A DNA stretch of 64,000 nucleotides. It comes from Ascaris suum. Lineage: Eukaryota > Nematoda > Chromadorea > Rhabditida > Ascarididae. Where the stretch lies: positions 13,877,826-13,941,825 of the forward strand of contig CM024187.1 in the NCBI GenBank assembly GCA_013433145.1. The letters are read 5' to 3'. Shown here in pieces: positions 51,848 to 64,000 of this stretch. The notes beneath the pieces are model-generated. The model worked only from the letters and a program-made list of their open reading frames with translations. It was not told where the DNA came from and did not search any database. Each line of letters starts with the position of its first letter. Positions within the stretch are counted from its first letter, which is position 1. The translations under genes were made by a program, and so were the position numbers.

Positions 51848-54800
51848 AGAAGCACACAAAGTGGGCTGCCACCTCTAGCATTGCACAAGTTGCCGTTTAA
51901 TGCAGTGCGTCGAGGTAGAAGCATTTAGATTTAAAGAAAGGATTTTGGGAGGAGGTGAGTTTGATTCCTCCGAAACTAAGGAGGATGCAGGGTTGGTGAG
52001 AATGGTTTTACGTGTAGCTGAAATTTTGCTGTGCTTCTCAGCATCATAACTCTGTCGGCAGGCTCGGCAACATTTACTTCAATCGTGATTTCTTTCCTCT
52101 CATACAGCTGTGCTTGTTTCCTGCTGCTTGAAACACTCATGTAAATGAATGGGCGACCCATGATTTATGAATGTTTGAGTGGAAGCGCGAAAGTGACACG
52201 TTCGGTTTTTACAGTGCAAGTTCACTAAGCGGTAGTTACAGCTTCATTTGGACGCACGTACAGTTTAGAACATAGGGGTTATTTTAGATTAGGCTGTCAG
52301 GTATTGTTGGAAGGAAGCGGTGGGGGGGGGGGGGGGGGGGAAAAAAAGAATCTGTGGTCTTAAAATGTCCTGTTAAAAGATTGTCGTACTGTATAAAGAA
52401 GGCAACCGTTTTTGCATAGCAGTTCATTGGTGCAAATTAGATTCTTTGATCTAGTATTTCGTTTTGGCTTACCTGTTTTGTTTGGATTTTATTGCAACAA
52501 TGTCACTAACATATGGAAGTGCCGTGGATAAAAGTTCAAGGCGATGACGTGGGGGCGGTCACGTGCATAATTCGCGTGTTGTCCGGCGTGCAGCGGGCAA
52601 GTAACAGCTCTTGCAGTGGCACTTTCAATCAGTGCATTACGGGCGAGTGAGTCATTCGAGATAAACGCCTGTTGTTATTTACTTCCAAATAAAATGATTC
52701 GACGCTGTCTTAATGATGTTCCTCTTATTCTGTAGCCGATTGTCTCATTCGGCCTGTGATATTTTCATCGTTCATAGTGTGCTTTTTGTAAGTGTTGCAT
52801 GCCTGCATTTCTTATGAAAGAGGATAATGTTTATGTGCAATAGCACCACCGATAATCCTCGTTCAAGTTTAAACGAGCGTTTGTATCCGACGTTGCATAG
52901 ATGTTTACTGTGTCTTCAACGTTTGCGTGAAACATGTACTTTCGCGCTTTCCGATGCACTAGCATAGCGTATTCAGTACAAAAGCGCCATGATGTGTGTA
53001 ATTTTGCTAGCGGTCAAATGGGCTTTGAGAGTGCGTTGCGCAGCAGGCTTCAGTCTAATCCGTCGTTGTAGTCGTTAATCAGGCTGAGGCAGCTGTGTCG
53101 TGGGAATTGCCGGATTTTTTGGAGGCAGGTAGTCTGGAAATTTGTCGCAAACATAGAGAATGTGCGGGTAGTCGCTTTCGATTTCTCGGATTATGTGTGA
53201 GTTTTATTCTTTCTGCGGGTCATGGTTTATCGGTGATGATGACTGCTTGCTGCGCATGCCTATAAGCTCTGTTGTTTTGTGTTAGAAGGCAGATTATCCG
53301 ACAGCATGCCTATGGCGTGTATGTACAAGAGCCTTTTGATTTGTTCTAAATAATGGCTCATATAGATTTATGGCGTGACGAGCTTGTGTTACTCCCGCAT
53401 TCCGCCTTTCATTCTGGGAGGTAGCTAGTTCAGGTGGATGGTGTTTGGTTCGTAAGGATGAGCCCGCCTTCATGAAGCGACGGATCATCAGCTTGCTCGT
53501 GGTGCAGTTCCAACGCTTACTATAGATTTGGGATAGGTGCAGTGGTTCTGATGTTGTAATTGCCAGGCGGACGCTGTAGGCAAACGCGCGTGTAGAGACA
53601 AAAGGCAGTGGCGCAATACTCATGCAAACAAAACTGCGAAAGTTGACATCGGCAATGCGTTTTATGTGAGGGTGCGATTGTTGCACGCGTGCATAGCAAG
53701 CCCCATCGGCTCTGAGGTGAGATCCAAGCTCCCCAGATGGAACTACCTGGTGAATTTAATTGCAGCCGTGAATAGGGGTTACGCTTTCGCGTTTCTGCAT
53801 GTTTAGAGTTGGACGATTTTTACTTTTCGGAGCAGTTTCGGATTGCATCATTAGAGGCGATTACTCCCGAAACTTGATGCCGGTTGCGCGTAGTAGTGGT
53901 CATTATTCTAGACGTCTCTGATAACTGCTCGAAAGCAGTCAATGCTTCAGGGGGCTGTTTTGTTATTGCACTTCAATTGCAAATGACTAGCAAAGCATCA
54001 GTCATTTCTTGCTTTGTAATCTCAGTGATGAGTGCGGAGAAGTTCTGCGGTTATGGGGAAATGAGGGGAGATGTCTGACAAACTCCTATTCAGCTTGATG
54101 GAGAGTAGGGTGGCCGGGGTTAAAAGAAGAGGGGAGTTGTTATTTGGTGCGAATTACACATATTACGTTGTAGTGGTACTTCCTCGAAGGTTTCGTTTTA
54201 AAGGTTGTAGCTTACAGGCGGGAGCGTTAAGATATCAGGAATAATGTTTTCGGCAGTAGGGAAGTTCTTTTATAGTTAAGGAAGACATGATGGGATATAT
54301 AATATTAGCGTTCTTCGAGCATTGTTGGCAATTTTTTCCGAGATCCATGCTGGACTCTAACTTCAGCTAGCATCATTTCCCTATGGAAGGGCCTGAAATT
54401 AGCGTTGCAGCTTTAAACTGTGACGTTAATTGCCGCACTGCGATCTGTAATACCTCTTATAGTCTGCATAGTTTTGTTTCCGGGTGCTAGACCAGTTATT
54501 GCACACGTTGCTTTCGCTCATTTAGCCTGTATTCATTTTGCTTGAGGTGTGAGTCAGCAGTGCTCACGATGACGTCGTTTCTTTTGGGCGGCGGAGGGGA
54601 AGAGGAGTCGGGATGGTTGGCGTTATTATCTGTGAGCAGAGAGTTATGCCGTGTTTGTCTGTTTAGTGCAGTTTTCTGAAGAAAAAGAAACATGCGGAAA
54701 CTAGATCAGCAGGGCAGCAAGAATGAGCGAAAAGGCACAAGCAGCGGTCCGGGCGAATAGACGGTGTGGACAACAGTAGGATTTGCGGGAAGTGATCGGG

Positions 54801-55364
54801 GCGGAGTGTTTCCGGACAGTCCGAGAATCTGCCATTGGAAGCCATAGAGGAGTAAATTGGGCGAAAATGTTTTGACATTAAGGGCTTTCGGTTATGCTTA
54901 TCACATCTTTGTTGGGAGGCGAAAGAAGGATACAGTTTTCGGCGACTTTTCAACAGCAGTGGAACAACGCAACACTCAAGAATTACAACAGCAACACTGT
55001 GAGCGTCGTCTGCAGAAAAAAGGGAATGCTACTTTGCGGAATAACATCCGCAGCCCCGTGTTATGCTGTGGATGTTACTTTGTGCACTGTCAATTTTTTT
55101 TGCGGCTTCGCTTTTGTTCACTTGAGAATGTTTTCTCGGTTGTTCGTCCTACGAGGTCCCATGCAGATGCGACGCATTTCCGAGTGTCGCATCCCCTTTC
55201 ACTCCGTTCATCTCTCACCATTGCTGCAGCATTCGGTAGTACCACATAGTTAACAGAGCACTCGTTGGCCGCACCTGGCTGGCCTCGCATTTGATCACTC
55301 ATCTACGTAAGTCGCTGATGCCGTCGATTGCGTCCGTGACAAAAAATGTGGTGATGGAGAGGAA
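51848..55364. other. Intergenic region coq-3 / gdi-1
   Basis: About 3.5 kb. AATAAA occurs near 52688 but is far from the coq-3 stop. Only short frames are present (for example 53294-53686 minus, 54857-55249 plus), with no splice chain or domain. It holds the G19 run at 52322-52340. Confidence 0.4.
52322..52340. repeat. Poly-G run (19 nt) followed by A7
   Basis: A pure G homopolymer directly followed by seven A. Length is likely uncertain in any assembly; it could also mark a G-quadruplex-forming site or a gap-edge artefact. Confidence 0.9.
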
Positions 55365-55374
55365 ATGATTTCAG
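55365..55374 (+). promoter_or_regulatory. gdi-1: Likely spliced-leader acceptor of gdi-1
   Basis: ATGATTTCAG ends 30 nt before the gdi-1 ATG with no upstream exon of the gene, as expected for trans-splicing. Confidence 0.6.
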
Positions 55375-55404
55375 AGGCCGTCAGTCGCCCGTTTTTGTGC
55401 CAAA

Positions 55405-58400
55405 ATGGACGAGGAATACGATGCCATCGTTCTTGGAACCGGTCTCAAGGTAATATTCATTTTTCTTTTTGTTATGATGCGATGATTTTGTTGACTCAAC
55501 GGGCTTGTGCCCCCATTCTACCTTTTCCTTCCTTATATCGCCCTTTCAGATTCATTCTGAGGTGAGCGTAGTTGAGTAGCAGATACTCGCAGCTTATGTG
55601 CTGAAGTTGAAAGCACAATGCTGAGTGGCGGTCTTAGTGAATTGGAGTATTCGACATTGTTGTGGGGGTAACGGAAAAGAGAACTGAGCGGTTTGGAATC
55701 AAATGCGACGGGATTTAGAATATTCGAGGTTGTTGTTTTCGAAATAGACTGAACATGAGTTCATCTACCAGTGAGCATGTTTGATATATAGCTGAATGTA
55801 GTTATTTTACCTCGAAGACGGATTTTTTTTTTCAGTTGGACAGATGAGCGTTTCTCTAAATTTTAGGTTTAAACAATATGAGTTCAAGAGGTAATTTTAT
55901 TCCAGCGTTGCAGCGTTAACTACCCACCAACGACTTCTTGTTCCTTAAAAAATCTTCCCTTCAACGTTTTGCACAGATCAACTGCAGGACCATTGCAGAG
56001 TTCTTAACAGCTGCCATCAAATATTTTCTGCTTATTTCTTATAGTGAACTTTTACTTCTATAATTTGAAGCCGTTACAAATGCGTTTTACTTCACCCCCG
56101 ACGTCATCTCTTTCTTTCTTTTTCCTTCTCCCTCTCTCTGAATTCGTCCGAAATGATTTAAAACGCCATTATGCTCAATAGTCTCGTTTCATTTACTAAT
56201 TTTTGGTTTGGGTGTAACTGTCGAAGCACAGTGAATCGAGCTTGTTTGTTGGTTCGTGATAATCTGTGCGCTTAATTTGGTCTTACCCGATCGCTGTCTC
56301 TAGTGAACTATCAAATCCGCGCAACCCTATAAGAGCACCATTAATTTATTGGAGTTGCAAGCCCGGGAGACGTAGAAGGACAACAGTCAGACTGTTGGTG
56401 TAGTCGAACCGAAAAGGCGATTAAGTCAATCTTCGTTTTAGATGCTTATCACTCTAACGAATACTTTTGTACGTGGACAATTCATCCCATTACAGGAATG
56501 CATTCTGTCGGGAATGCTATCCGTATCGGGTAAAAAGATTCTCCATATCGACAGAAACAATTATTACGGTGGCGAGTCAGCCTCGTTGACGCCGCTGGAG
56601 CAACTCTTCGAGAAATTTCTTGGTTTGCTACCAGTTTCAGTTCGTTATTGTCCGTTAAAGAATCATCTCTTGTGATTTATTCCATTACTCACAATCGTTC
56701 AAAAGCGGTCATCTCTTCGTTACCAAGATATACAGTTGCGTGAAGTTGATTTTATGTGAAGAGAACTCTACGGTTTGTAATGTTGAAGAATAAGGTAGCA
56801 TGGCGATTGACCATGAGCTTCTTTTGTTCACCGCAGTTAAACAATGAATGATCGATCGTTTGTGGTTACAAGTCATGCTTTGCGACACACTTGCTCTCTT
56901 TTGATTAGCTTTGCTGTTATTTTAGGACCGAACGCAAAACCATCGACAGACATGGGTCGAGGGAGGGATTGGAACGTCGATCTCATTCCAAAATTTTTGA
57001 TGGCCAATGGTTCTCTCGTCAAGGTGTGTAATCTCTACTTGTGTGACTTGCTGTTGCCTTAAATTTAGCGGTGATGATGTATCTATGTGGATTTTCTAAG
57101 TGTTAGATTGAAGATGTTAGGTTGAGTCGCTTTTATTATGCGTATTCATGGTTGCGGTGAGGGAGTGGGGTTGAGAGTTGAATGAGGCTACTGGGTAAGA
57201 GACTCTGAATGCTACACACCGAGTTGACTGGCTTCGTCACCAATTTCTGCTTTTAAATGGTGCCGTTAATGACCTAGTGGAGTTCCTTTTGTGCTCTTGT
57301 GGTTCCTTTGTGGAGCACAGTTACCGTTCAAATTTACTGATCTAGTGGGAATTTAGTGTTCGAAGGTGGCGAGTAGAACGATGGTACGAGCTCACTTCAA
57401 TTTGATTCACGCTTGAGCAACCTCATTTCCTTGCCCTTATTCCCCGAGCGATTAACCATAAGCTTCTTTTGTTCAGAAAGCGAACCGCAGTTAGGCGGTG
57501 AATGAACGACAGAGAAAAGTGATCGGGGATTACAGAATGTCCGAAAAAAAATCCGAAAGAAGAGAGTTTTAAGCTTCTTCGACACCTTAGATCAGATCAG
57601 TGTCCATCGATTCCGGTCACTGAAGCAAAGTCATTACTACGATCTTACCGCTGCAGTTCCAATTTGGCTATTTAAATAAAGACCTGGTGGGGGAGGGTGG
57701 ATTGAAGAGGCACTATGTGATTCGATTAGATCAGGTAGCATGATGGTTATTTCAGCTGTTGATCCATACTGGCGTGACGCGCTACCTCGAGTTCAAGTCG
57801 ATTGAGGGTTCGTATGTTTATAAAGGTGGCAAGGTATACAAGGTACCCGCCGATGAAATGGAAGCCCTTGCCACAAGTTGGTTTCTATTCCTGACGTATT
57901 CGTCTCTATCATTTATGAGATATTTATGTGCAGTGGTGAACAAATCAAGGCGTCGAAGATCCCGGCCATACAGGATATCGGATTGCCTGAGATTGGGTGT
58001 AATCGTGACCACTTTTATGCAGACGTTTGCGCGTAATAATCGTGTTCTGTTCATAATGTGTTCTTTTTGAGGTATTTTATTCTGCTTGCGGAGGAGTTCT
58101 TTTGCATCTCTGCAAGTAATGCTTACTGAATGTTTTGTTTGTGCGGAAGTTGCATGATCTTGCTGCTCTTATAATGCCAATTGTGCTGGCCAGTTGAATG
58201 CATTTATGTGGTGGTCAGATTACATGAGCTGTAGAAACTGGGCTTGAGTTCTTGTTAAAAATGTGGTGCTTTGTTTCTCTTTGTGGGATTGCTGCAGAGC
58301 TTGCGCAAGGTGTCATCAATTGTACAATAAAAAATTACCTCGTAAGGAGGAAGGGATGAAATTTTAGGTGGTCTGTTTGTTTTGCGTTATTCGGCAATGT

Positions 58401-61400
58401 GCTATTGGGATTCGCGCGTTTCTTGCAGGTTTAATGGGGATGTTCGAAAAGAGGCGGTTCAAGAAGTTCTTGATTTGGGTACAGAACTTCGACATAAATA
58501 ACAAGGCGACATATGAGGGGATGGATCCCAACACTCATACCATGCAGCAGGTACATATGCCGCTTTTGTTGTTCCTTCACTCGAAATACGTATTACTCTT
58601 AGGTGAATATGGTAGTAGTCGAAAAATAGACCCTGGTTGGGTCGACGGGGTATCAAATTGCTTTTTGGTAGGGGCGAAGGCAGTGGGGACACTACATTCG
58701 TTTTAATCGGCTCACCGTGCCGTTCATCTCATAATATCTGAAATTGGAGAGTAAAAGTAATTTTTTCTTTGAGTACCTCTGTGCAATTTTTCGACATACT
58801 AGGGCACTGCAGGTTATTAATGTTTTTAACTTAAATTTAAGCGTTAGTTTGGCTCTGAGTTGTAAATCGTTTAGATGGAGGTAGAAGGCGCAGCAAGGAA
58901 CGTTCCCTAGTTTCTGGTTTGAAAATTAAATTGAAAGAGAGAACGAAATTAAAAAGGCACAGTTTTGCGCATTCGAAAAGTGTGGCGAATGGAGCTTCGG
59001 AAAGTTGCTAGGAATTTTAGTTTATTTTTAATACAGTGCGTTCCGTGCACTTCAGATTTATGCGAAATTCCAAGTTCTTCTTTAAAAAGAAAATTATTCT
59101 TTTGTGCTGTTCGTTGGGGACATGTTTGACACTCTAATAGTTAGTTGAGCAAGACCAAATCGGTTAGATCTACTTCATTTTCATTAAACGCTCATCTGTT
59201 TGAGACCACCAGAGATGTGATGATGTGTACTACGTTGTGTGGTGAATAGTTTGCTGCTTTCTGATCATTGTTGTTCGCATCATAGGTGTATGAAAAGTTC
59301 GGCCTCGATGAGAACACGGCCGATTTTACTGGCCACGCATTAGCGCTCTATCGGGATGACAAGTAAGTTTTGTTTTGTCGTTTAAAAATTTGAATTTCGG
59401 GGTTAGGAGCAGGTAGAGGTCGATCTCTTTTCATAGAGGGTATTTGAATTTTTCGTGTAGGCGAGCGGCGGCATTTAAAATTGTTTGAAGTGCTGTATGT
59501 GTGCATGAAATGGCTCCTGACAATTCATTTTAACTGATGTTCTTGAAGTGCCATACAGACCGTAAATAAGTCGGTGCAGTTGCATTTCCATTGGTCATAG
59601 TGAATCACTTTGCTTTTTAATGCTGTGATCTGTTAATAGTGCTTTATTTTAATAATATACACGTTAGAGCACGATTTTAACTATTCACTGTACTTTCCGA
59701 GCTCTGAATTCCATGTGTATTGGTTGGGCTGTTGCAGCGTTATGTTTAAGGGTATTGTGCACTTATGCGATATAATACGAGCCGTAAGTGTATGTCTTGC
59801 TTCACATTATTCAAAGTCTTGCTTTTCAGCTACAAGAATGAATTGTTTGCTCCGACGGTCGAGAAGATTCGCCTTTATTCGGATTCCCTCGCCCGTTATG
59901 GCAAATCTCCATATCTCTATCCTCTTTATGGCCTCGGTGAATTGCCACAAGGATTTGCTAGGTTCGCTGTTTGCAGCAATGTTATTTTTCTTTCAAAGCT
60001 GTTAAAAACGCTGCGAATTTTCTGAACCTACTTCCGGTTATTATTTGGACTAGTCGAATCTGGCGCGGATCCAGTTACAACCTAACCACTGATTGCAGTT
60101 TATTGTTTCACGTTTCTCATGGCCAAGGTTAGAAGTCTGTAAAAAGTGCTGGTCTTAGTTTCGGTATTTTCCCACCAGTTTTTATCAGGCAGGTGCAGAG
60201 GGTTCTGAGGTTCAAGTGAGTAGCTTCGTAACTGTTGCGAATAGTTTTTTAAGCAGGATTAGCAACTGGAAAAAATTTCCTCGTATCGATGAGAGACAGC
60301 GTCTAGGTTTTCTGGCGGAGTTGGTTTAGGAGACGAAGTTGGGAGTTGGTGACCCTGAAGGGTGACAACAGGAGCCGGGAACGAAGTGTCCATGTTAGGA
60401 TATTTCATCCGCGGGTGCCCCCTGATGGTTTTGCACTCTATGTTCCCGAACTACTCAAAATTGCTAAGGGGCGTTGATCGCTTGAACCTGTTTATCGTTG
60501 AATTTTTGATTTTTTTAATCGTTAATCCCTTGAATTTATTTCTAATTTACTGGATTTTAACTTCTCTTAATTTTTTGGCTGCTGCTTTTTGAATAGATAG
60601 CGCGAGACTGTTTGAAATGCGCAAAAGCCTTGTTTGAAGAGCTTAATGTTTTCAAACACAAAGTGGATGAAGAGTTGGCAGTAGTTCCTAGCTTTATTAG
60701 CAGCTAAGTGTAGTGCTGTCACATGTGATCAGTTCAGCAGTTTAGGTTGAGTGCTATATATGGAGGAACGTATATGCTGGACAAGCCTGTAGACTGCATA
60801 GTGTACGAGAATGGTAAAGTAGTGGGCGTAAAGAGCGGAAACGATGTGGCGAAGTGCAAGCAGGTTTGCTCATATTTTGCTCTTTCTTTCGCACTGCTGT
60901 CATCCTTGCATTCTGAATGAGGATTACTTTAGCGGACTTTTCCCTTCTTTGCTTTATTAACTTTCATTCTCTTTTCCTACGATCTAGCTCTTTTTCGTCT
61001 GTAGTATTGCCAGTTGTGTCAGCGTGATTTCAAAGTATTAGTCTGTTCTGCCCGACTGACCGGCCGAATGTTTCAAAAATCCACGAACGCAGAACACCGA
61101 GTAGCCTTTAGGGATTAATGCTAAGCCATCTTCCAGTCTTGAAGTCAATCCATGGTACTCAACGCATGCTCTCTCTCGTTTTCAGATTCGAGGCGTGATT
61201 GTGCCTGTGAGATGTAACAGCATCACTGAAGCTTTAAGACTCGCTTCATCTCGGATTGAGCGTAAATTTTATTCATTTGCGGGTTCCATGCAGTTGATCT
61301 TACCGTCATAGGGGAACAAAAAATTCAGGTATATTGTGATCCGTCGTACGTTCCGGATAAAGTGAAGAAGGTCGGGCAAGTTATCCGTGCGATCTGTCTT

Positions 61401-62795
61401 TTGAACCATACAATTCCAAACACAAACGATGCGCAAAGCTGTCAAATAATCATTCCTCAAAAGCAAGTTGGACGTCATTATGGTTTGTTCTGTTTTCTCT
61501 TGATTTTGACATGAACCGCTGTGTACACGCTTGTTTAAGGAACTTTGCTTTTTGTGGACTGGGCTATCGAAATTCACATGCGATAATCAGTGAGTATGTC
61601 TGTAATCTGTGAACATAAGTAAGTGACAAGGTGTGCACTTTGGGTGCTCCAGATCTGGACAGGGTAAAACGATAAAGAGGGACTTGCTGTCGCGAAATAG
61701 CATGAGATGGTAGTCAACATCTGCAACATGCTGATGTTTTTTAAGTTATAGCAGCTAAGGAGTTCTTGAACTTCTTTCGATAAAGTGACTGAGTAGGTTT
61801 GCATTTCTGAACCCGGTTTTCTGGTTGTCACAGTTTATGTTTTGCCTGACCTTCGCATGTTGAAATTTGCGATGAAGCATAATCTTCAGATATTTATATT
61901 TCTCTGGTATCGAATGTGAATATGGTTGCACCGAAAGGTTGGTATATCGCGATGGTTTCGACTACTGTAGAAACCAGCAACCCTGAGGCCGAGATACTGC
62001 CGGGCTTGCAACTACTTGGACCGATCACTGAGAAGTACGTATTCCGATACGTTGCCTTTCTACGGCATTTATTTGCAACATCTGTTCCTTTCATTACAGA
62101 GGATGAGGTCCTGTGAATGAGTCTCTTCAGGCACCGTTCACATTCACTTTGTGCTATCTTATCGACCTTTTTTCATTCGGAATTTTACGTCATTGTGACG
62201 TGCATATGTGCCGTAGTTGTGTAGCTGACGGTTGCGTAGTTCTAGCTTGCGAACCACAGAAGGTGCAGCGACGAAGTTTCGTTATAGGAATCTTCGCCTA
62301 ATATAACCCATAATTGTTCGCATTCGTTCTCGTCTTCATGAGCGATGGACACTTGAACGACCCATAACAGTTGCATTTGCGAGTGCGTCCCACAGCAAGC
62401 CTCTCTGCGGCTATTTTTTCATACTCCGTGGAACGGGTTGAACGGCTTCGTGGAGCCGATGCAGTGAACTACGAAGAGCTTGTATCGTGGCAGCATCTCG
62501 TGCACTTTTCACGTGTGTCTGTTTCTGCGTTAGGCAGTAGGATGAACCTTTTTTCGCAAAAACCAGCATTGAAGGAATTTCACTTCTTCATTTTTTAAGG
62601 TTTGTGCGCATCTCAGACGTGTATGAACCGACAGATATGGGTGCTGAGTCACAGGTGTTTATTTCACGTTCTTATGACCCGACGACGCATTTCGAGACAA
62701 CGTGCAAGGACGTTCTCGACATTTTCCAGCGCGGCACGACCACTGAATTCGACTTCTCGAAGATCACGCATCTGTCGCTTGAAGATCAGGACTAA
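55405..62795 (+). CDS. gdi-1: Rab GDP dissociation inhibitor
   Basis: Cytosolic GDI extracts prenylated GDP-bound Rab GTPases from membranes and recycles them for vesicle traffic. Eleven exons: 55405-55449, 56496-56622, 56926-57023, 57756-57876, 58429-58550, 59286-59362, 59830-59961, 60746-60863, 61329-61482, 61890-62034, 62600-62795. Every phase agrees and the product is 444 residues, a normal GDI length. Family signatures include [159 protein letters not shown] and [19 protein letters not shown]. There is no prenylation motif, which fits GDI and argues against the related Rab escort protein. The exon 11 acceptor reads TTTTTTAAG. It is the last gene of the four-gene block. Confidence 0.97.
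61186..61311 (+). CDS. gdi-1: Possible alternative terminal exon of gdi-1
   Basis: A strong acceptor (CTCGTTTTCAG) precedes 61186. Joined to the phase-0 end of exon 8 at 60863 it stays open for 41 codons ([20 protein letters not shown] onward) to a stop at 61309. A transcript using it would encode a GDI of about 321 residues without the C-terminal third. It could equally be a cryptic site; no conservation is known to me. Confidence 0.3.
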   Translation: MRGVIVPVRCNSITEALRLASSRIERKFYSFAGSMQLILPS

Positions 62796-64000
62796 GATGT
62801 CTACGATACCGCGGCACTCCACGTCTCGTCCCATCTTGTCTTGCACGCTAACTGGACAGTTATAACCGATGTGCTCTCTTCCTCTTTTCACAGACTCGAA
62901 GGGTTGTTTGTTGTGCAGATATGCGTTCACTCGGCTCGTTGTTGGTCATAAAGATTACTGCTTTGATTATCTCTGCAACGCTTCAGCTGTTTGCCTAGCA
63001 CGGCGTGCATTGTTGGGTCTTCGTTTCCGTATATGTTAGCTTCATCTCAAACACTCCTTTCCTATCCCAAATGCCTCGTATTGTTTGTGAGCAGTCGTCT
63101 TTTTGCTTGTTTCTTCATTTCCCCTGTGAATTCTAATTTATTTTGTTTCTTGTTTTAATGTGCATTTTTTGTTTTGAAATGCCGCGTGTCGCGTTCGTCT
63201 TCTTTACTTGCGAGTGTTGTTGTGCACACAAACTTGGCTTTATCGTAAATCGTTTCCAGGCGGTGCGTTTTTTCTCTCGCGTACTACAGATCACACTTGA
63301 TGTTGACGTCATTTGCTTTCGGCTTTCCACGACCCTTAAGCGCAAATTGAAATCCTGCTATATAATGTGTGACTTTGAGAGGAACCAGCAGATAGCAATA
63401 CTTGCAGACGTTGCTAATTATATATTTTCACTTTGAGTTGAGTACGCGAGCAGTTGGAATGCAAATTAGATGCAGCCTCACTAATGCATTTAAAAACGAG
63501 AGAATCAATGCAGCAGTAATTTCTTTTTTTTTTCTATGAGAAACACGTCGGTCCAGCTTATTGTTAGCGTTTTTTCCATCATTAAGTAACGAAACCTCTC
63601 GCCTGCCAGTCGGAGAATCTGGAAGTGGCGTGCCTAAGTTTTCGTACGAATACGTGATTTGTACAGGTGCACGTTAGTAGTGGATGGGCACATTAAAATA
63701 GAAAAGATCGCAGCCAACAAAGTTACGATATTAACCGTGGATACATGTGTAAAGGGTGAGTACGTGAAGTGAATGCTAGGTGCGAAGTAAAAATGGAATT
63801 TGTGTTTTATATGATACGATAGGAGAATCCTAATGGATGTGGAAATGCAAGCAACTCGGAGAGTCAACTCATCTATTAGCATGTTAGGATGAACTAGTTT
63901 ATCAAGGATTGCTTTGTACCATCGGTGCTTGGGAATAGGATCGAGGGTGAGGGGATGGATGAACTTGAAACTTGGAAGAGCAGCATAACCCACAAAGATT
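62796..64000. other. 3' flank of gdi-1; one minus-strand ORF of unknown origin
   Basis: No canonical AATAAA found soon after the gdi-1 stop; CATAAA near 62947 is a weak candidate. At 63634-63993 the minus strand is open for 119 codons (IPKHRWYKAILDKLVHPNML); no domain is recognised. It may be part of a dispersed repeat or an exon of a gene beyond the window. Confidence 0.4.

Noticed and set aside
62035..62116. Read-through of gdi-1 exon 10 as a real C-terminus
   Set aside because: The donor at 62035 (GTACGT) and the conserved exon 11 restore the full GDI; the read-through peptide is not GDI-like.
55405..62795. Rab escort protein (REP/choroideremia) instead of GDI
   Set aside because: The length of 444 residues and the continuous GDI-specific sequence lack the REP insertions.
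1..64000. CRISPR arrays, phage or bacterial operons, rRNA genes
   Set aside because: No regular direct repeats with spacers, no bacterial-type genes and no rRNA-like conserved stretches were seen; all recognised genes are intron-bearing nematode genes.

Overview
The window reads as nuclear DNA of a nematode, most likely a clade V (strongylid/hookworm-like) species. Genes are split into short exons (about 60-230 nt) by introns of 0.1-5.5 kb. Most acceptors are TTTCAG-like. Several genes carry such an acceptor 6-37 nt before the ATG, as expected for spliced-leader addition. The proteins resemble nematode orthologues in length and sequence. No bacterial, viral or organellar gene was seen.

Layout. 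(1) 146-5380 (+): the 3' part of a seven-transmembrane, adhesion-GPCR-like receptor (TM4 to C-terminus); its 5' part lies outside the window. (2) 7960-16059 (-): mks-1, the B9-domain protein of the ciliary transition zone, rebuilt from ten exon blocks, with one apparent frameshift. (3) 16332-18342 (-): exons of an unidentified gene ending 272 bp upstream of the mks-1 ATG, so the two may be co-transcribed. (4) 18.3-30.4 kb: mostly unassigned. It holds a non-LTR retrotransposon fragment, a perfect-looking hairpin, a long TA tract and several isolated exon-like segments on both strands. (5) 30.5-34.1 kb (-): a decayed Helitron (Rep plus PIF1-like helicase). (6) 36261-62795 (+): four head-to-tail conserved genes: brk-1 (BRICK1/HSPC300, WAVE complex), nuo-3 (NDUFA6, complex I), coq-3 (coenzyme Q O-methyltransferase) and gdi-1 (Rab GDP dissociation inhibitor).

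The brk-1/nuo-3/coq-3/gdi-1 block is the best-supported part: splice phases agree at every junction and the products are close to family length. I recall the C. elegans orthologues nuo-3, coq-3 and gdi-1 as neighbours on one clone (Y57G11C), so the block may be a conserved operon or its expanded relic. Functionally it joins two mitochondrial proteins (complex I and CoQ synthesis) with two membrane/cytoskeleton regulators (WAVE, Rab recycling).

Limits: all gene models come from reading splice signals and family similarity by eye. Exon ends marked uncertain need transcript data. I found no clear evidence of a wholly new biological system.
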